The notes below the pieces were generated by a model. It had not been told where the DNA came from. It did no database searches and worked only from the letters and a program-made list of their open reading frames with translations. 25,744 nt of DNA from JBOGOC01 sp050747525 (GTDB lineage: Bacteria; Acidobacteriota; Polarisedimenticolia; JACPZX01; DASXTC01): contig JBOGOC010000051.1 in assembly GCA_050747525.1 (NCBI GenBank), forward strand, positions 1-25,744, written 5' to 3'. Of the stretch, positions 8,056 to 15,716 are shown piece by piece. Position numbers and translations under genes: made by a program. Within the stretch, counting starts at the first letter, position 1. Each line of letters starts with the position of its first letter.

Positions 8056-11000
8056 TCAGAACGGGCTCTTGTTCCCTCGCACGTCCACCACGATCACCGA
8101 GATGAACAGCGTGCCGGTCCCCTGGGGGATCTGGGCCGACGGCGCCGTGGTGGTCAGAGCCGGGACGAGCAGGTCGATGCGGCTCCGCGAGACCGGCTGA
8201 GTATCGACGTAAACCTCGTACCGGTCAATGGTGGTCGGCTCTCCCACGACGTCCTGCGTCACCTCGGGCCAGCTCAGCGAGAGCATCCCCGGCGGGCCCA
8301 GCGAGACCTGGAGATCGGAGATCCCCACGGGCAGTTCGCGGCCCGCTCCCGAGGCAAACCCCTGCACGTCCACCGCCGTGACCAGGTAGTAGTAGTCCGC
8401 AGCGTCGGTCCACGCGTTGCGATCGTGCAGCACGGTGGAGGAGGCCCCCGCGAGGGTGCCGATGAGATTCGAAGGCCCGGGGATGAAGTTCGGCGTGGTG
8501 CCGCGGTACACCTTGTAGGAGGCCACCGCGGTGGGCCCGCCGTAGATGTCGTTGGCGGGCTCGTTCCAGCGGAGCTCCACCGCGTCGGAGAAGACGGTGG
8601 AGTGCATCACCTCCAGCCCCGCCACCATGGAGGGCGGGTTGGCCCCCTCGAACAGCTGGGCGCGGGCGCTCCGCTCGACGGTGGGAGGGCTGGTGAGTCC
8701 GGTGAAGTTGGTCGCCGTCAGGATGAAGTGGTACGTGGTGCCCGGGGTGAGCCCCTGCACCAGGCCCTGAGCGGCCGGATGATTGAACTGCGCCTGCTGC
8801 GGGTAGGGCCCCCCCTCCGTGGTGCCGTAACGCAGCGTGTAGTGCGAGACGTCGGGCTCGGGGACCACGCTCCATGCGCCGCGCAGGGACGACCCATTGC
8901 CCGGATTGGACACCACGAAGCCGGCGGGTGTGGCGGGCGGGTTCGGGTTGAGCGGGCGCGCCCAGCGGCAGTCCGAATTCGGGTCTGACGTGGGCGGCGT
9001 GGTGCAGTCGCTGTTGAGGTTGGTGGGGGCCCCTTCGAACGGCCCGGCCACCACCGACGTCGCCCGGTAGAAGTAGGTCTTGCCGTTGATGGCGGTGGCG
9101 TCGACATAGCTGGTGCCCGGGACCCCGGACGGCGTGAGCAGCGTGTAGGGGTTCACCGGGTTCTCCGTGCGGTAGATGCGCGTGAGCGTGCCGGAGTCGG
9201 GCCCGGGGGTCCACGACAGCGCCACCTGCGCGTTGCCCCCCACGGCCGTGAAGTCGCGCGGCGGGCGCGGGGCCGGCAGGATGAGGCGCTGCGCAGGGTC
9301 TCCCATCAGGATGTAGCTGAGCATGTCCACCACGGTGCTGCTGATGGCCACCCGCACGTTGGTGATCAGGTTGCCGAAGCGGCGCTCCTTCTCCAGGCCG
9401 AAGAGATCCCCGTAGAGCTGATCGTTGATGGCCACGCCGGTGAAGGTGGTCGACAGCCCGGCCGGAGCGAAGACGGCGATGGCCCCTTTGGACGAAGCGT
9501 TGATGAACGTCTCGCCCAAGGATTCCGTGAACGGGCTCTGGAACCCTCCCGCCAGGCAGTTCTCGTTCACCAGGAAGGTCGGCTTGTCTCCGGGCGCCAG
9601 CAATCCCACGTCCGAGGTGCCGAACCACCCGGCGTTCCCCCAGATGTTGAACGACCCGTGCCCGATGTACGACGTGATGGCCGAGCCCCCGTCGAGGCGC
9701 GTCACGATGTCGTTGCGGAACTGCGTCCTCGCCGCCGGGCTCGCCGCGGTGCCGCAGGTGCCGACCCCGTAGTTGGGATCGTCCAGGTAGAGCCGCGTGG
9801 CGGACAGCGGCGCCCCGAAGTGCTGCGAGATGACCGTCTCGTGGGCCGCCTCGAAACCGGAGGTCTCTCCGCACGATTTTCCCTGATCGGCGATGAAGGT
9901 TCCCTCGGTCTTCCAGGAGCCGGCGGGCGGGGCCAGGTCGTAGTCCAGCATCTTCGTGAACTGATCCGTGGAGGCGGCGAAGCTCCTGGCCGGGATGCGC
10001 CCCAGATGGACGTCAGGGAGCGTGTCGTCCCCCCGGAAGGCCGCGATGGCGTTGTCCGAAGCGATGTGGGCGATCACGCCGTTGGTCTGGTACAGCACGA
10101 AGGTGGGGACCCCTTCGGCCCAGTCGGACCGCCCCATGCGGTTGTTGAAGTCCGCGGTGGCATCCCCCACCAGCATCACGTAGGCCGGAGAGGCGCCGGT
10201 GCCCGAGGGCCCGTGCCAGTTGTCGAACGCATACGACAGGAATGTGCGGAGCGCCTCCGGATGCGCCACGCCATGGTTGAACTGGTCGTAGATGTCGTCG
10301 ATGCGCACCACGCGTGTGGTGAGCTCCGAGTCGGTGGCGCGGTGGGCCAGGTAGTTCATGAACGGGCTTCCGGGCGTGGTGTCCACCACCGAGGGATGGA
10401 CGATGGCGATGTAGTCGGCCTGGTTGTCGGCGCTCAGAAGGTCGTCGGACCCCACTTGCGTCACGGAAGACGGCAGCCGGAATCCGCCCGAACCCGCCAT
10501 GGCGAACCTCCTGGGCACGCCGTCGGTCCCCAGCGAGAACGTGAGCCGGTGGTTCCCGGGCGAGCCTGCGATCGTCCCGCCGGTGACCAGGCGGGGCGAC
10601 GCCACGCTGGTGACGCCCACAAAACGGCTGACGTCGTAGACCACCATGTCATTGGGAACTGCGGTGGCGAAGCCGTCCACCTGATACGATCGCGCCGCGT
10701 CCGTGAACCTTGCCTCGAGGAACCCGCCGGCGAGGGCCATCGCCCGCCGGTAGTCCACCTCGATGAAGTCGAGGAAGGACCCCTCCGATTTGGGGGACGC
10801 CGTGTCGGCGGCCAACCCTGGAGCGTAGAGGTAGACACCCGGACCCAGGAAGGCGGACTGTGGAACGCTGAAGGTGAGCGTGGCCAGGGTCTCCGCGTCG
10901 AAGCAGGTAGCGCCGTAGTTCGACGGGCTGCTCCCCACCTGCGCCACCACGAGATGATCGGGCGCCGCGGGGAGCGACGAGCCCCCACGCCACCTCACGC

Positions 11001-12480
11001 GCACCGTGGCCGGATCGGCCACGTTCAGGAGTCCCGGAAGCTGCCCAGGCTCGCATGACGGACAGTGATGCGGGCTGTTGGGGTCCCCCGCGAACCCTGG
11101 TCCCAGCCACCTCTGGGCTGCGGGGAGGCTCTGGATCCCCGTGTTCGCATAGCCGCAGTTGGCGGAGCCCTGGTTGGGCGTCTCCGCGCCGAGGTCTCCG
11201 CGCAGGACGGTCTTGTGGAAGAAGGGGTCATCGTATCCCAGCGGGACGAATATGGAGTCGGACTCGAGCCGCGCCGTGTCGTTGAAGCTGGTGGCCAGTG
11301 GGAACCCCGGATTGAAGGTGCCCGGCAAGGACGGGATGCGCTGGCGCGGCCCGGGCTCGGCGAACAGGAAATAGGCGTTCTCGTCGGTGGTGTCGTTGGC
11401 CTGGAAGATCTCCGGCGCCATGCCGCACAGCGGGCCCGGCGGATTGCAGAAGTCGATGTAGGAGATCACCTCGGGCTCTCCCACCAGAGCCTCGCCGAAG
11501 AACTCGATGGAGTCTGAGGCGTCGAAGCTGCCGTCCGCCTCGCCATGCACCCGGATGGGGACCTCCACCCCCGCGCTCATCAGCTTGAAGGTGCGCGGGT
11601 CGGCGCCGGCGAGTCCCGGAGCCGCGCCCCCTGGGCCCACCAGGAACGTCTGGGTCAGCCGGTGAATACCCGTCGTGCTCACGCCCACCCTGTACACGGG
11701 CGTGGTGGCCAGATCGAAGGGAGAGAAGCGGACCGGAGAGGTGACGTTTGTGCCGTCCTCGACGCGCAACGCGAGAGCGTCTTCGGGGTTGACGAAGGCG
11801 GCCCTGTAGGCGTCATCGAAATGTGGATCGGCGACACGCCTGGCCCCTGCCTTGGGGAGCCTGGGCTGGCGCACCACCACCTGGGCCTCGGCTTCGGGGT
11901 GGAACTGGGCGTCGACCGGCTGGCCCTCGGAGAGCCTCTGCACCGCGTCGCCGGGGAGCACAACGGGTGTGTAGACGACCTCGACGAACCGCTGGTGCCT
12001 GAACCAACCGACCTGCCCGAGACGGATCGGTAGTGTTGCCGGCTGAACCCGGCTGAAGGCCTCTCCGGTCTCTGGTGTCGCGGTGGGTCCTGGCCCCGGG
12101 ACGGCGCCCATGCCCGTCCTCTTGGCCAGCCCTAGCCTCAGTCCCCTCAGAGGGCGCTCGGTCGTCTGGATGTTCTCCAGCACGACCTCTCCCCCCTCGG
12201 GGATGGCCACCCGGACCACCTTGACCGGCAGCGGAACCCCCGCTCCAGCGGCCGTTCTCCCGGCTCCCGGTGGGAGCTGGTCGAAGGTGGGTATGGTGAG
12301 GACCGGCCCTTCAACGGGAAGGGTCGGATCGCTCTGGATGCCAGGCTCGGGAGCGACAAGCCTTAACCGAAAACGCCAATGGTCCCCTCCACCACTGTTG
12401 CCGGCGGTTCCGGTTAAGGCCTGGTCGCTTCCCAGCGCGATCAACGCCGTGAGGCCAAGGAGTGTGATAAGACGTCTCAT
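8056..12480 (-). CDS. Secreted gingipain-like C25 cysteine peptidase with FN3 domains
   Basis: This encodes 1474 residues. The ATG at 12480 begins a signal peptide (MRRLITLLGLTALIALG). The N-terminal ~350 residues resemble the propeptide/beta region of PorU-like C25 proteins (VYRVGVSTTGIHRLTQTF; GSFDASDSIEFFGE). The catalytic caspase-like domain spans ~685-1060. It holds the catalytic dyad His941 (SYIGHGSFNIWG) and Cys975 (VNENCLAGGF), about 34 residues apart as in gingipains. From ~1065 to the end are about four fibronectin type III-like units (GNAQVALSWTPG; LTPGTTYHFILTATN; AVELRWNEP; MLSLSWPEV). There is no LPXTG, PEP-CTERM or recognisable type IX sorting domain. It begins 79 bases after the RiPP precursor gene without a clear promoter or terminator between, so it may belong to that operon. 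Gingipain relatives cleave after Arg or Lys. Confidence 0.88.
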   Translation of the reverse strand: MRRLITLLGLTALIALGSDQALTGTAGNSGGGDHWRFRLRLVAPEPGIQSDPTLPVEGPVLTIPTFDQLPPGAGRTAAGAGVPLPVKVVRVAIPEGGEVVLENIQTTERPLRGLRLGLAKRTGMGAVPGPGPTATPETGEAFSRVQPATLPIRLGQVGWFRHQRFVEVVYTPVVLPGDAVQRLSEGQPVDAQFHPEAEAQVVVRQPRLPKAGARRVADPHFDDAYRAAFVNPEDALALRVEDGTNVTSPVRFSPFDLATTPVYRVGVSTTGIHRLTQTFLVGPGGAAPGLAGADPRTFKLMSAGVEVPIRVHGEADGSFDASDSIEFFGEALVGEPEVISYIDFCNPPGPLCGMAPEIFQANDTTDENAYFLFAEPGPRQRIPSLPGTFNPGFPLATSFNDTARLESDSIFVPLGYDDPFFHKTVLRGDLGAETPNQGSANCGYANTGIQSLPAAQRWLGPGFAGDPNSPHHCPSCEPGQLPGLLNVADPATVRVRWRGGSSLPAAPDHLVVAQVGSSPSNYGATCFDAETLATLTFSVPQSAFLGPGVYLYAPGLAADTASPKSEGSFLDFIEVDYRRAMALAGGFLEARFTDAARSYQVDGFATAVPNDMVVYDVSRFVGVTSVASPRLVTGGTIAGSPGNHRLTFSLGTDGVPRRFAMAGSGGFRLPSSVTQVGSDDLLSADNQADYIAIVHPSVVDTTPGSPFMNYLAHRATDSELTTRVVRIDDIYDQFNHGVAHPEALRTFLSYAFDNWHGPSGTGASPAYVMLVGDATADFNNRMGRSDWAEGVPTFVLYQTNGVIAHIASDNAIAAFRGDDTLPDVHLGRIPARSFAASTDQFTKMLDYDLAPPAGSWKTEGTFIADQGKSCGETSGFEAAHETVISQHFGAPLSATRLYLDDPNYGVGTCGTAASPAARTQFRNDIVTRLDGGSAITSYIGHGSFNIWGNAGWFGTSDVGLLAPGDKPTFLVNENCLAGGFQSPFTESLGETFINASSKGAIAVFAPAGLSTTFTGVAINDQLYGDLFGLEKERRFGNLITNVRVAISSTVVDMLSYILMGDPAQRLILPAPRPPRDFTAVGGNAQVALSWTPGPDSGTLTRIYRTENPVNPYTLLTPSGVPGTSYVDATAINGKTYFYRATSVVAGPFEGAPTNLNSDCTTPPTSDPNSDCRWARPLNPNPPATPAGFVVSNPGNGSSLRGAWSVVPEPDVSHYTLRYGTTEGGPYPQQAQFNHPAAQGLVQGLTPGTTYHFILTATNFTGLTSPPTVERSARAQLFEGANPPSMVAGLEVMHSTVFSDAVELRWNEPANDIYGGPTAVASYKVYRGTTPNFIPGPSNLIGTLAGASSTVLHDRNAWTDAADYYYLVTAVDVQGFASGAGRELPVGISDLQVSLGPPGMLSLSWPEVTQDVVGEPTTIDRYEVYVDTQPVSRSRIDLLVPALTTTAPSAQIPQGTGTLFISVIVVDVRGNKSPF

Positions 12481-12559
12481 CAGCCCAAGCTTTCACGCGC
12501 CAGCTCCACCTGTGGTGCTCGAAAGGCGCACCCGGCGGAGGAAACCTTTTCCCTACCGA

Positions 12560-12676
12560 CTAGCTGGTGATCGGGCCGGTCGCGCAGGTGCCACTGTCAA
12601 CCTTCGCGCACGTGACCGCCCGAGCCTCAATCTCCTCGGTGTGGATGATTGCCGGCTTCTCGTAAGTTTTCTTCAT
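12560..12676 (-). CDS. Predicted RiPP precursor peptide (38 aa)
   Basis: This short gene has an excellent ribosome binding site (GGAGGAGAGG, 6 bases before the ATG at 12676) and ends in TAG at 12560-12562. The leader starts MKKTYEKPAII and continues with an acidic HTEEIEA. It is followed by R-A-V-T and a core-like end, CAKVDSGTCATGPITS. Tyr5-x-x-Pro8-x-Ile10 matches the YxxPxL-type motif that PqqD-like recognition elements bind in lasso peptide leaders. The core has Cys23 and Cys31, Thr and Ser residues, two Gly, and a C-terminal Ser38. It lies 105 bases after the radical SAM/SPASM gene and downstream of PqqD, HprK-like and S26 peptidase genes in one strand, which is the context expected of a precursor. 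The start is more AT-rich than its neighbours. It could be a small unmodified peptide, but the context argues otherwise. Confidence 0.8.
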   Translation of the reverse strand: MKKTYEKPAIIHTEEIEARAVTCAKVDSGTCATGPITS

Positions 12677-12698
12677 TACGTTGCCTCTCCTCCAAGTT

Positions 12699-12715
12699 GA
12701 TGGATTCGCTCCATC
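12699..12715 (-). promoter_or_regulatory. Small RNA hairpin before the precursor gene
   Basis: On the minus strand, GATGGA-GCGAA-TCCATC forms a perfect 6-bp stem with a 5-base loop. It ends 4 bases before the GGAGGAGAGG ribosome binding site of the precursor gene. It could be an mRNA processing or stabilising element that raises precursor output relative to the enzymes. It has no U-tract, so it is not a terminator. Confidence 0.35.
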
Positions 12716-12781
12716 CGCGACAGATCCAATCGCCCGATCATTCCAGCTGCTCCGCCCTTGATGTCCTCACACCCCCCCGCT

Positions 12782-13873
12782 TCAGGTTAGTGACGGAGCC
12801 TTCGACTTTATCGCCAGGTACTCGGAGTGCTTCGTCCTACGTATCTCCGAGTTCGTTGCTGCTTGCGGGTACAGATTCCGCGGGTCGCCCGTCTGAACCT
12901 CGGCGACCCCCGGGCAGAACGAGCAGAACTCTCCCGACTCGCACGTCTTGAGGGTGGTCTTGGGAATCTCCATGGCGATCCGGCGGACCTCCTCGAGCAC
13001 GGGAGACTCCTTCCACAACGCCCTCAGGTCCGCCACGTCGCAGATGTTGCCGGCGGACCGCCGCCACTGCACGCACGGATAGATGTTGCCGTACGGGTCC
13101 AGGGCGATCGTGGAGCGCCCCGTCCCGCAATTGGCCTGAACCAGCATGTCGTCCCGTGGGACGGGGACCTCTTCATGGGTGATGTCGGCGAACTCGGGAG
13201 ACCAGAGCTTCTCCAGGAACTCCCTGTCGGCCTGCAGCGCCAGCGGGCTTGTGTCCCCGTCGTCGCGCGGCGTGATGACGGCGTCGAAGGTCACGTGGCA
13301 GCCCAGGCTCTCGCCCAGGGCGCGGATGTCGCGCAGCTCCCACTGGTTCCACTTGGTGATCGGGCACTTCATGTTGACCTTGAGATCGTGTTTCCTGAGA
13401 TTCTTGATCCCCTGGATCACCCGCTCGAAGGAGCCCGGCACCCCGGTGAGCCGGTCCATCGACTCGGCGTTGGAGCCGTGGAAGGAGATCTCGATCTCGA
13501 AGGGCATCAGCTCCTTCATCTTGCGGGCCACGATCTCGTCGATCAGATACCCGTTGGTGTAGATGCGGATGGCGAAGCCGAAGCGCTTCGCGGCCCAGGC
13601 GATGTCGAAGAAGTCGGGACGGGTGAGAGGCTCGCCCCCCGAGAAGACCACGAAGACGCATCCCAGGTCGGCGATCTTGCGGAGACCGTCGACGATCTGG
13701 TCCCTGGACAGCTCGCGGCGACCGCGCTCGGGGCAGTTGTAGCAGAAGGCACACTTGTGGTTGCAGGCGTACGTGATCTCCCACTGCGCCGTCATCGGAA
13801 GAGAGCTGTTCCACGTCTTCGCGATGAGCTGCGTGTAGGCGTTCGCGTTGCCGGGTACGGGCTCAGCGGACAT
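12782..13873 (-). CDS. Radical SAM/SPASM peptide-modifying enzyme
   Basis: This encodes 363 residues, with the ATG at 13873 preceded by AGGGGG at 6 bases. The radical SAM CX3CX2C motif is Cys37-Cys41-Cys44 (TYACNHKCAFCYNC), which binds the [4Fe-4S] cluster that cleaves S-adenosylmethionine. SGGEPLT (78-84) contacts SAM. The C-terminal SPASM domain, for auxiliary iron-sulfur clusters, has Cys249 (NCGTGRSTIALDPYGNIYPC), Cys267, Cys278, Cys311, Cys317 and Cys320 (CESGEFCSFC). SPASM enzymes of this type act on ribosomal peptides (thioether, C-C or other crosslinks, or maturation such as PqqE and mycofactocin). The gene begins 2 bases after the PqqD stop, and the short precursor gene follows. Its substrate is most likely that precursor. 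Which bond it makes cannot be read from the sequence. Confidence 0.92.
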   Translation of the reverse strand: MSAEPVPGNANAYTQLIAKTWNSSLPMTAQWEITYACNHKCAFCYNCPERGRRELSRDQIVDGLRKIADLGCVFVVFSGGEPLTRPDFFDIAWAAKRFGFAIRIYTNGYLIDEIVARKMKELMPFEIEISFHGSNAESMDRLTGVPGSFERVIQGIKNLRKHDLKVNMKCPITKWNQWELRDIRALGESLGCHVTFDAVITPRDDGDTSPLALQADREFLEKLWSPEFADITHEEVPVPRDDMLVQANCGTGRSTIALDPYGNIYPCVQWRRSAGNICDVADLRALWKESPVLEEVRRIAMEIPKTTLKTCESGEFCSFCPGVAEVQTGDPRNLYPQAATNSEIRRTKHSEYLAIKSKAPSLT

Positions 13874-13875
13874 CG

Positions 13876-14160
13876 CTATCCCCCTGTCGCCAGCATTCCA
13901 TGCTCCTTCAACTCCCCGAGAAACCCGTCGACGTCTTTTGTCGCGTCCTCGAGGCTCACCTCGAACTCTTCGGCGATGATGCCGGCGATCTCACCCACCG
14001 AGCGCCGGCCATCGATCAGGTCCCAGACACGTGACCCGACACCGTTCAGGATCTCGTATCTGGTGGTCTGAGGGACCACGATGAACGCCTGGCCGTCATA
14101 GACCCGTGCGGCGGCGTGCGGGTTCTTCTGCGGAGCCCCCCCGGACCCTGCCTCTGTCAT
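13876..14160 (-). CDS. PqqD-family peptide-binding (RRE) protein
   Basis: This encodes 94 residues. The ATG at 14160 overlaps the stop of the kinase gene (ATGA), implying coupled translation. The PqqD fold is seen in YEILNGVGSRVWDLIDGRRSVGEIAGIIAEEFEVSLEDATKDVDGFLGELKEHGML: the N-L-N-x-x-(A/G)-x-x-(V/I)-W-x-L-I-D-G signature, then a winged-helix with the V-x-x-D...V--FL--L pattern. PqqD proteins bind the leader of a precursor peptide and hand it to the partner radical SAM enzyme; the related lasso B1 domain binds YxxPxL leaders. Here the adjacent radical SAM/SPASM gene starts 2 bases downstream, and the precursor with YEKPAI lies after that. NCBIfam, from memory, has 'HPr-rel-A' PqqD-type proteins paired with HprK-like kinases, a similar pairing. 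Confidence 0.9.
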   Translation of the reverse strand: MTEAGSGGAPQKNPHAAARVYDGQAFIVVPQTTRYEILNGVGSRVWDLIDGRRSVGEIAGIIAEEFEVSLEDATKDVDGFLGELKEHGMLATGG

Positions 14161-15194
14161 GCCTTCATACCTCGGACGTCAGAAAAACTATCAACCGGCC
14201 GGCCAAGCCCGGCTCCGGACAGCGTGTTCCAGAAGCTACGACTCTTGGTGAACTTGAGCCTGCAGACCGGTGCGCCGATGGCGGCCTTCTCCACGGCGTC
14301 CAGGATGGGGCTCTGATCGCCACGCGCCTCGAAAACGAACGGGAGGCTCCCGACCAGCTCCCCCACGGCGCGTGCTCCGGTCAGCTTCTCGCAGGAATCG
14401 TCAGGAGACTGCACCAGACGGAAGAAGCCGGCCACCGGAAATGACTGAATCACCGAGTACTCCGGAGCGAACACCCCCCGGAAAGGAACGCTGCAGGCCC
14501 TCGGGGCTCCGTCCTCGCCCAGGGTCACGAGTGTCAGGTCGTCGGAAAGGATGCTCGCCTCGGGCGTCAGGGCGGTGACGGTGGTCTTGCCCGAGCCGGA
14601 GGGGCCGAAGAAGATATAGGCCTTGCCATCGCGCACCAGCCCGGCCGAGTGGAGAAGGAAGCCGTTCTTGCGGACGACGAGATGGGCGAAGATGACCCGG
14701 AGAAAGTTCTCGACGCTCCGGTGGAAGGCCTTCTGGTCGACCTGCGCGACCTCTCCCAGGGCCAGCCCTGCATCGCCGGTGGCCAGGTCGACCCATCCCG
14801 ACCACTCGTAGGAGGTGGCCATCAGGAGCGAGCCTTTCCAGGACGTGACGATCCTGTACATCTCGGGGAACTGTCCCGTGGTTCCCACCACGAGGAACCC
14901 CTCGCGGCGGGCGTCGAAGACGCTCACCCGGACGTCGGGAGCCGCCGTGCCGGACGCCTGAGGCGCCGCGAACACGCCGTAGCGCTGCGTGAGCCTGACG
15001 CGCTGGTCCTGGCCCAGGCCCTCGAGCAGGATGCCGACGGGGCCGACGGTGATGGTGAGAGACGCGTCACCGAACCGGGGGACTGCGTGGCCGGTGATCT
15101 CAGGGCCGGGGACGTACTCCAGGCAGCGCGAGCCCGTGGCCATAGGCCTGGCCACGCCTGCCATATCACCTTGCGCCGCCGCTGTACCCGTCAC
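14157..15194 (-). CDS. HPr kinase-like (HprK-related) protein, likely peptide kinase
   Basis: This encodes 345 residues if GTG at 15194 (GGAGG 4 bases upstream) is the start. GTG at 15239, which would overlap the peptidase gene, and ATG at 15167 after AAGGTGAT are alternatives. The C-terminal domain has the P-loop FFGPSGSGKTT (~196-205), preceded by NGFLLHSAGLVRDGKAY. It is followed by SILSDDLTLV, the HprK-like Asp-Asp motif, and FRGVFAPEYSV. The N-terminal ~180 residues are divergent and lack a recognisable classical HprK domain. HPr kinase homologues found in some lasso peptide clusters (PadeK, ThcoK) phosphorylate the C-terminal Ser of the precursor. The nearby precursor here ends in Ser38, so that role is plausible. 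It overlaps the PqqD gene by 4 bases and follows the peptidase by 17 bases. No HPr or PTS gene is present in the window. Confidence 0.85.
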   Translation of the reverse strand: MTGTAAAQGDMAGVARPMATGSRCLEYVPGPEITGHAVPRFGDASLTITVGPVGILLEGLGQDQRVRLTQRYGVFAAPQASGTAAPDVRVSVFDARREGFLVVGTTGQFPEMYRIVTSWKGSLLMATSYEWSGWVDLATGDAGLALGEVAQVDQKAFHRSVENFLRVIFAHLVVRKNGFLLHSAGLVRDGKAYIFFGPSGSGKTTVTALTPEASILSDDLTLVTLGEDGAPRACSVPFRGVFAPEYSVIQSFPVAGFFRLVQSPDDSCEKLTGARAVGELVGSLPFVFEARGDQSPILDAVEKAAIGAPVCRLKFTKSRSFWNTLSGAGLGRPVDSFSDVRGMKA

Positions 15195-15211
15195 CCCGCC
15201 TCCCCGCCTCG

Positions 15212-15676
15212 CTATCGCCCGAAGAGCATCCGGCTCCACCGCCTGAGCCCCAGGCCCGCCGCCATCATCCAGCAGCGAAGCCTGTCTCGCAAGGTGGTGG
15301 GGCTGAAACGACTCTCCTCGCGCGTCACGCTCACGACCCGGCCAACCACCCGGTCAACCAGGACCGGGCGATCCATCCGATCTAGAGCGTCCCCCCTCGT
15401 ATAGATACGCGTCGGCCGGCCCAGAGGGCGATCCCTCCAGATCAGCCGGTGAACGACCAGTCCCGCGGCCTCGCTCTCGAAGACCACAACATCTCCCGGC
15501 CTCAGCGACCGGGGCGCGACGGCCTTCACTTCGATCCTGTCTCCCACGGCAAGCCGGGGAGACATGCTGCCGCTGGATACGCGCATGAACGCGAATCCAG
15601 GCTCGGTTCGAAGGACCTCCCTGAGGAGCGGGCCCCTGATCTCGTCCAGGAAAACAGGGGCCAAATCCTTCGTCAT
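15212..15676 (-). CDS. S24/S26-type serine peptidase (Ser-His, signal-peptidase-like)
   Basis: This encodes 154 residues with the ATG start at 15676. A TTG at 15694 would add 6 residues; neither has a clear ribosome binding site. The motif VSSGSMSPRLAVGDRI contains the catalytic Ser37 before Met, and GLVVHRLIWRD gives His76 as general base. Thus it is the S26B type (Ser-His, like archaeal, ER and SipW signal peptidases), not the Ser-Lys LepB type. YTRGDALDRMD holds Asp96. A hydrophobic stretch near the C-terminus (MMAAGLGL) is short; no strong membrane anchor is visible. It is the first gene after a strong promoter and heads the kinase, PqqD and radical SAM genes. Such peptidases occur in RiPP loci and may remove the leader or help export. 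Specificity is unknown. Confidence 0.85.
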   Translation of the reverse strand: MTKDLAPVFLDEIRGPLLREVLRTEPGFAFMRVSSGSMSPRLAVGDRIEVKAVAPRSLRPGDVVVFESEAAGLVVHRLIWRDRPLGRPTRIYTRGDALDRMDRPVLVDRVVGRVVSVTREESRFSPTTLRDRLRCWMMAAGLGLRRWSRMLFGR

Positions 15677-15716
15677 CTCAATGAAATCAGGCAATTAGCC
15701 ACAGCAAGTCCGCGTG

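Noticed and set aside
8056..12480. Evidence for a type IX secretion system
   Set aside because: The C25 domain resembles PorU and gingipain proteins, but no Por-type sorting domain or secretion gene was found; a Sec signal suffices for its export to the periplasm.
12480..12560. A second precursor or a terminator between the short peptide gene and C25 peptidase
   Set aside because: No second ATG with ribosome binding site and no stem followed by a U-run was found in these bases.
12560..15676. A classical lasso peptide cluster
   Set aside because: Leader motif and kinase fit, but no asparagine synthetase-like cyclase or B2 transglutaminase-like protease exists in the window, and a radical SAM/SPASM enzyme is present instead.
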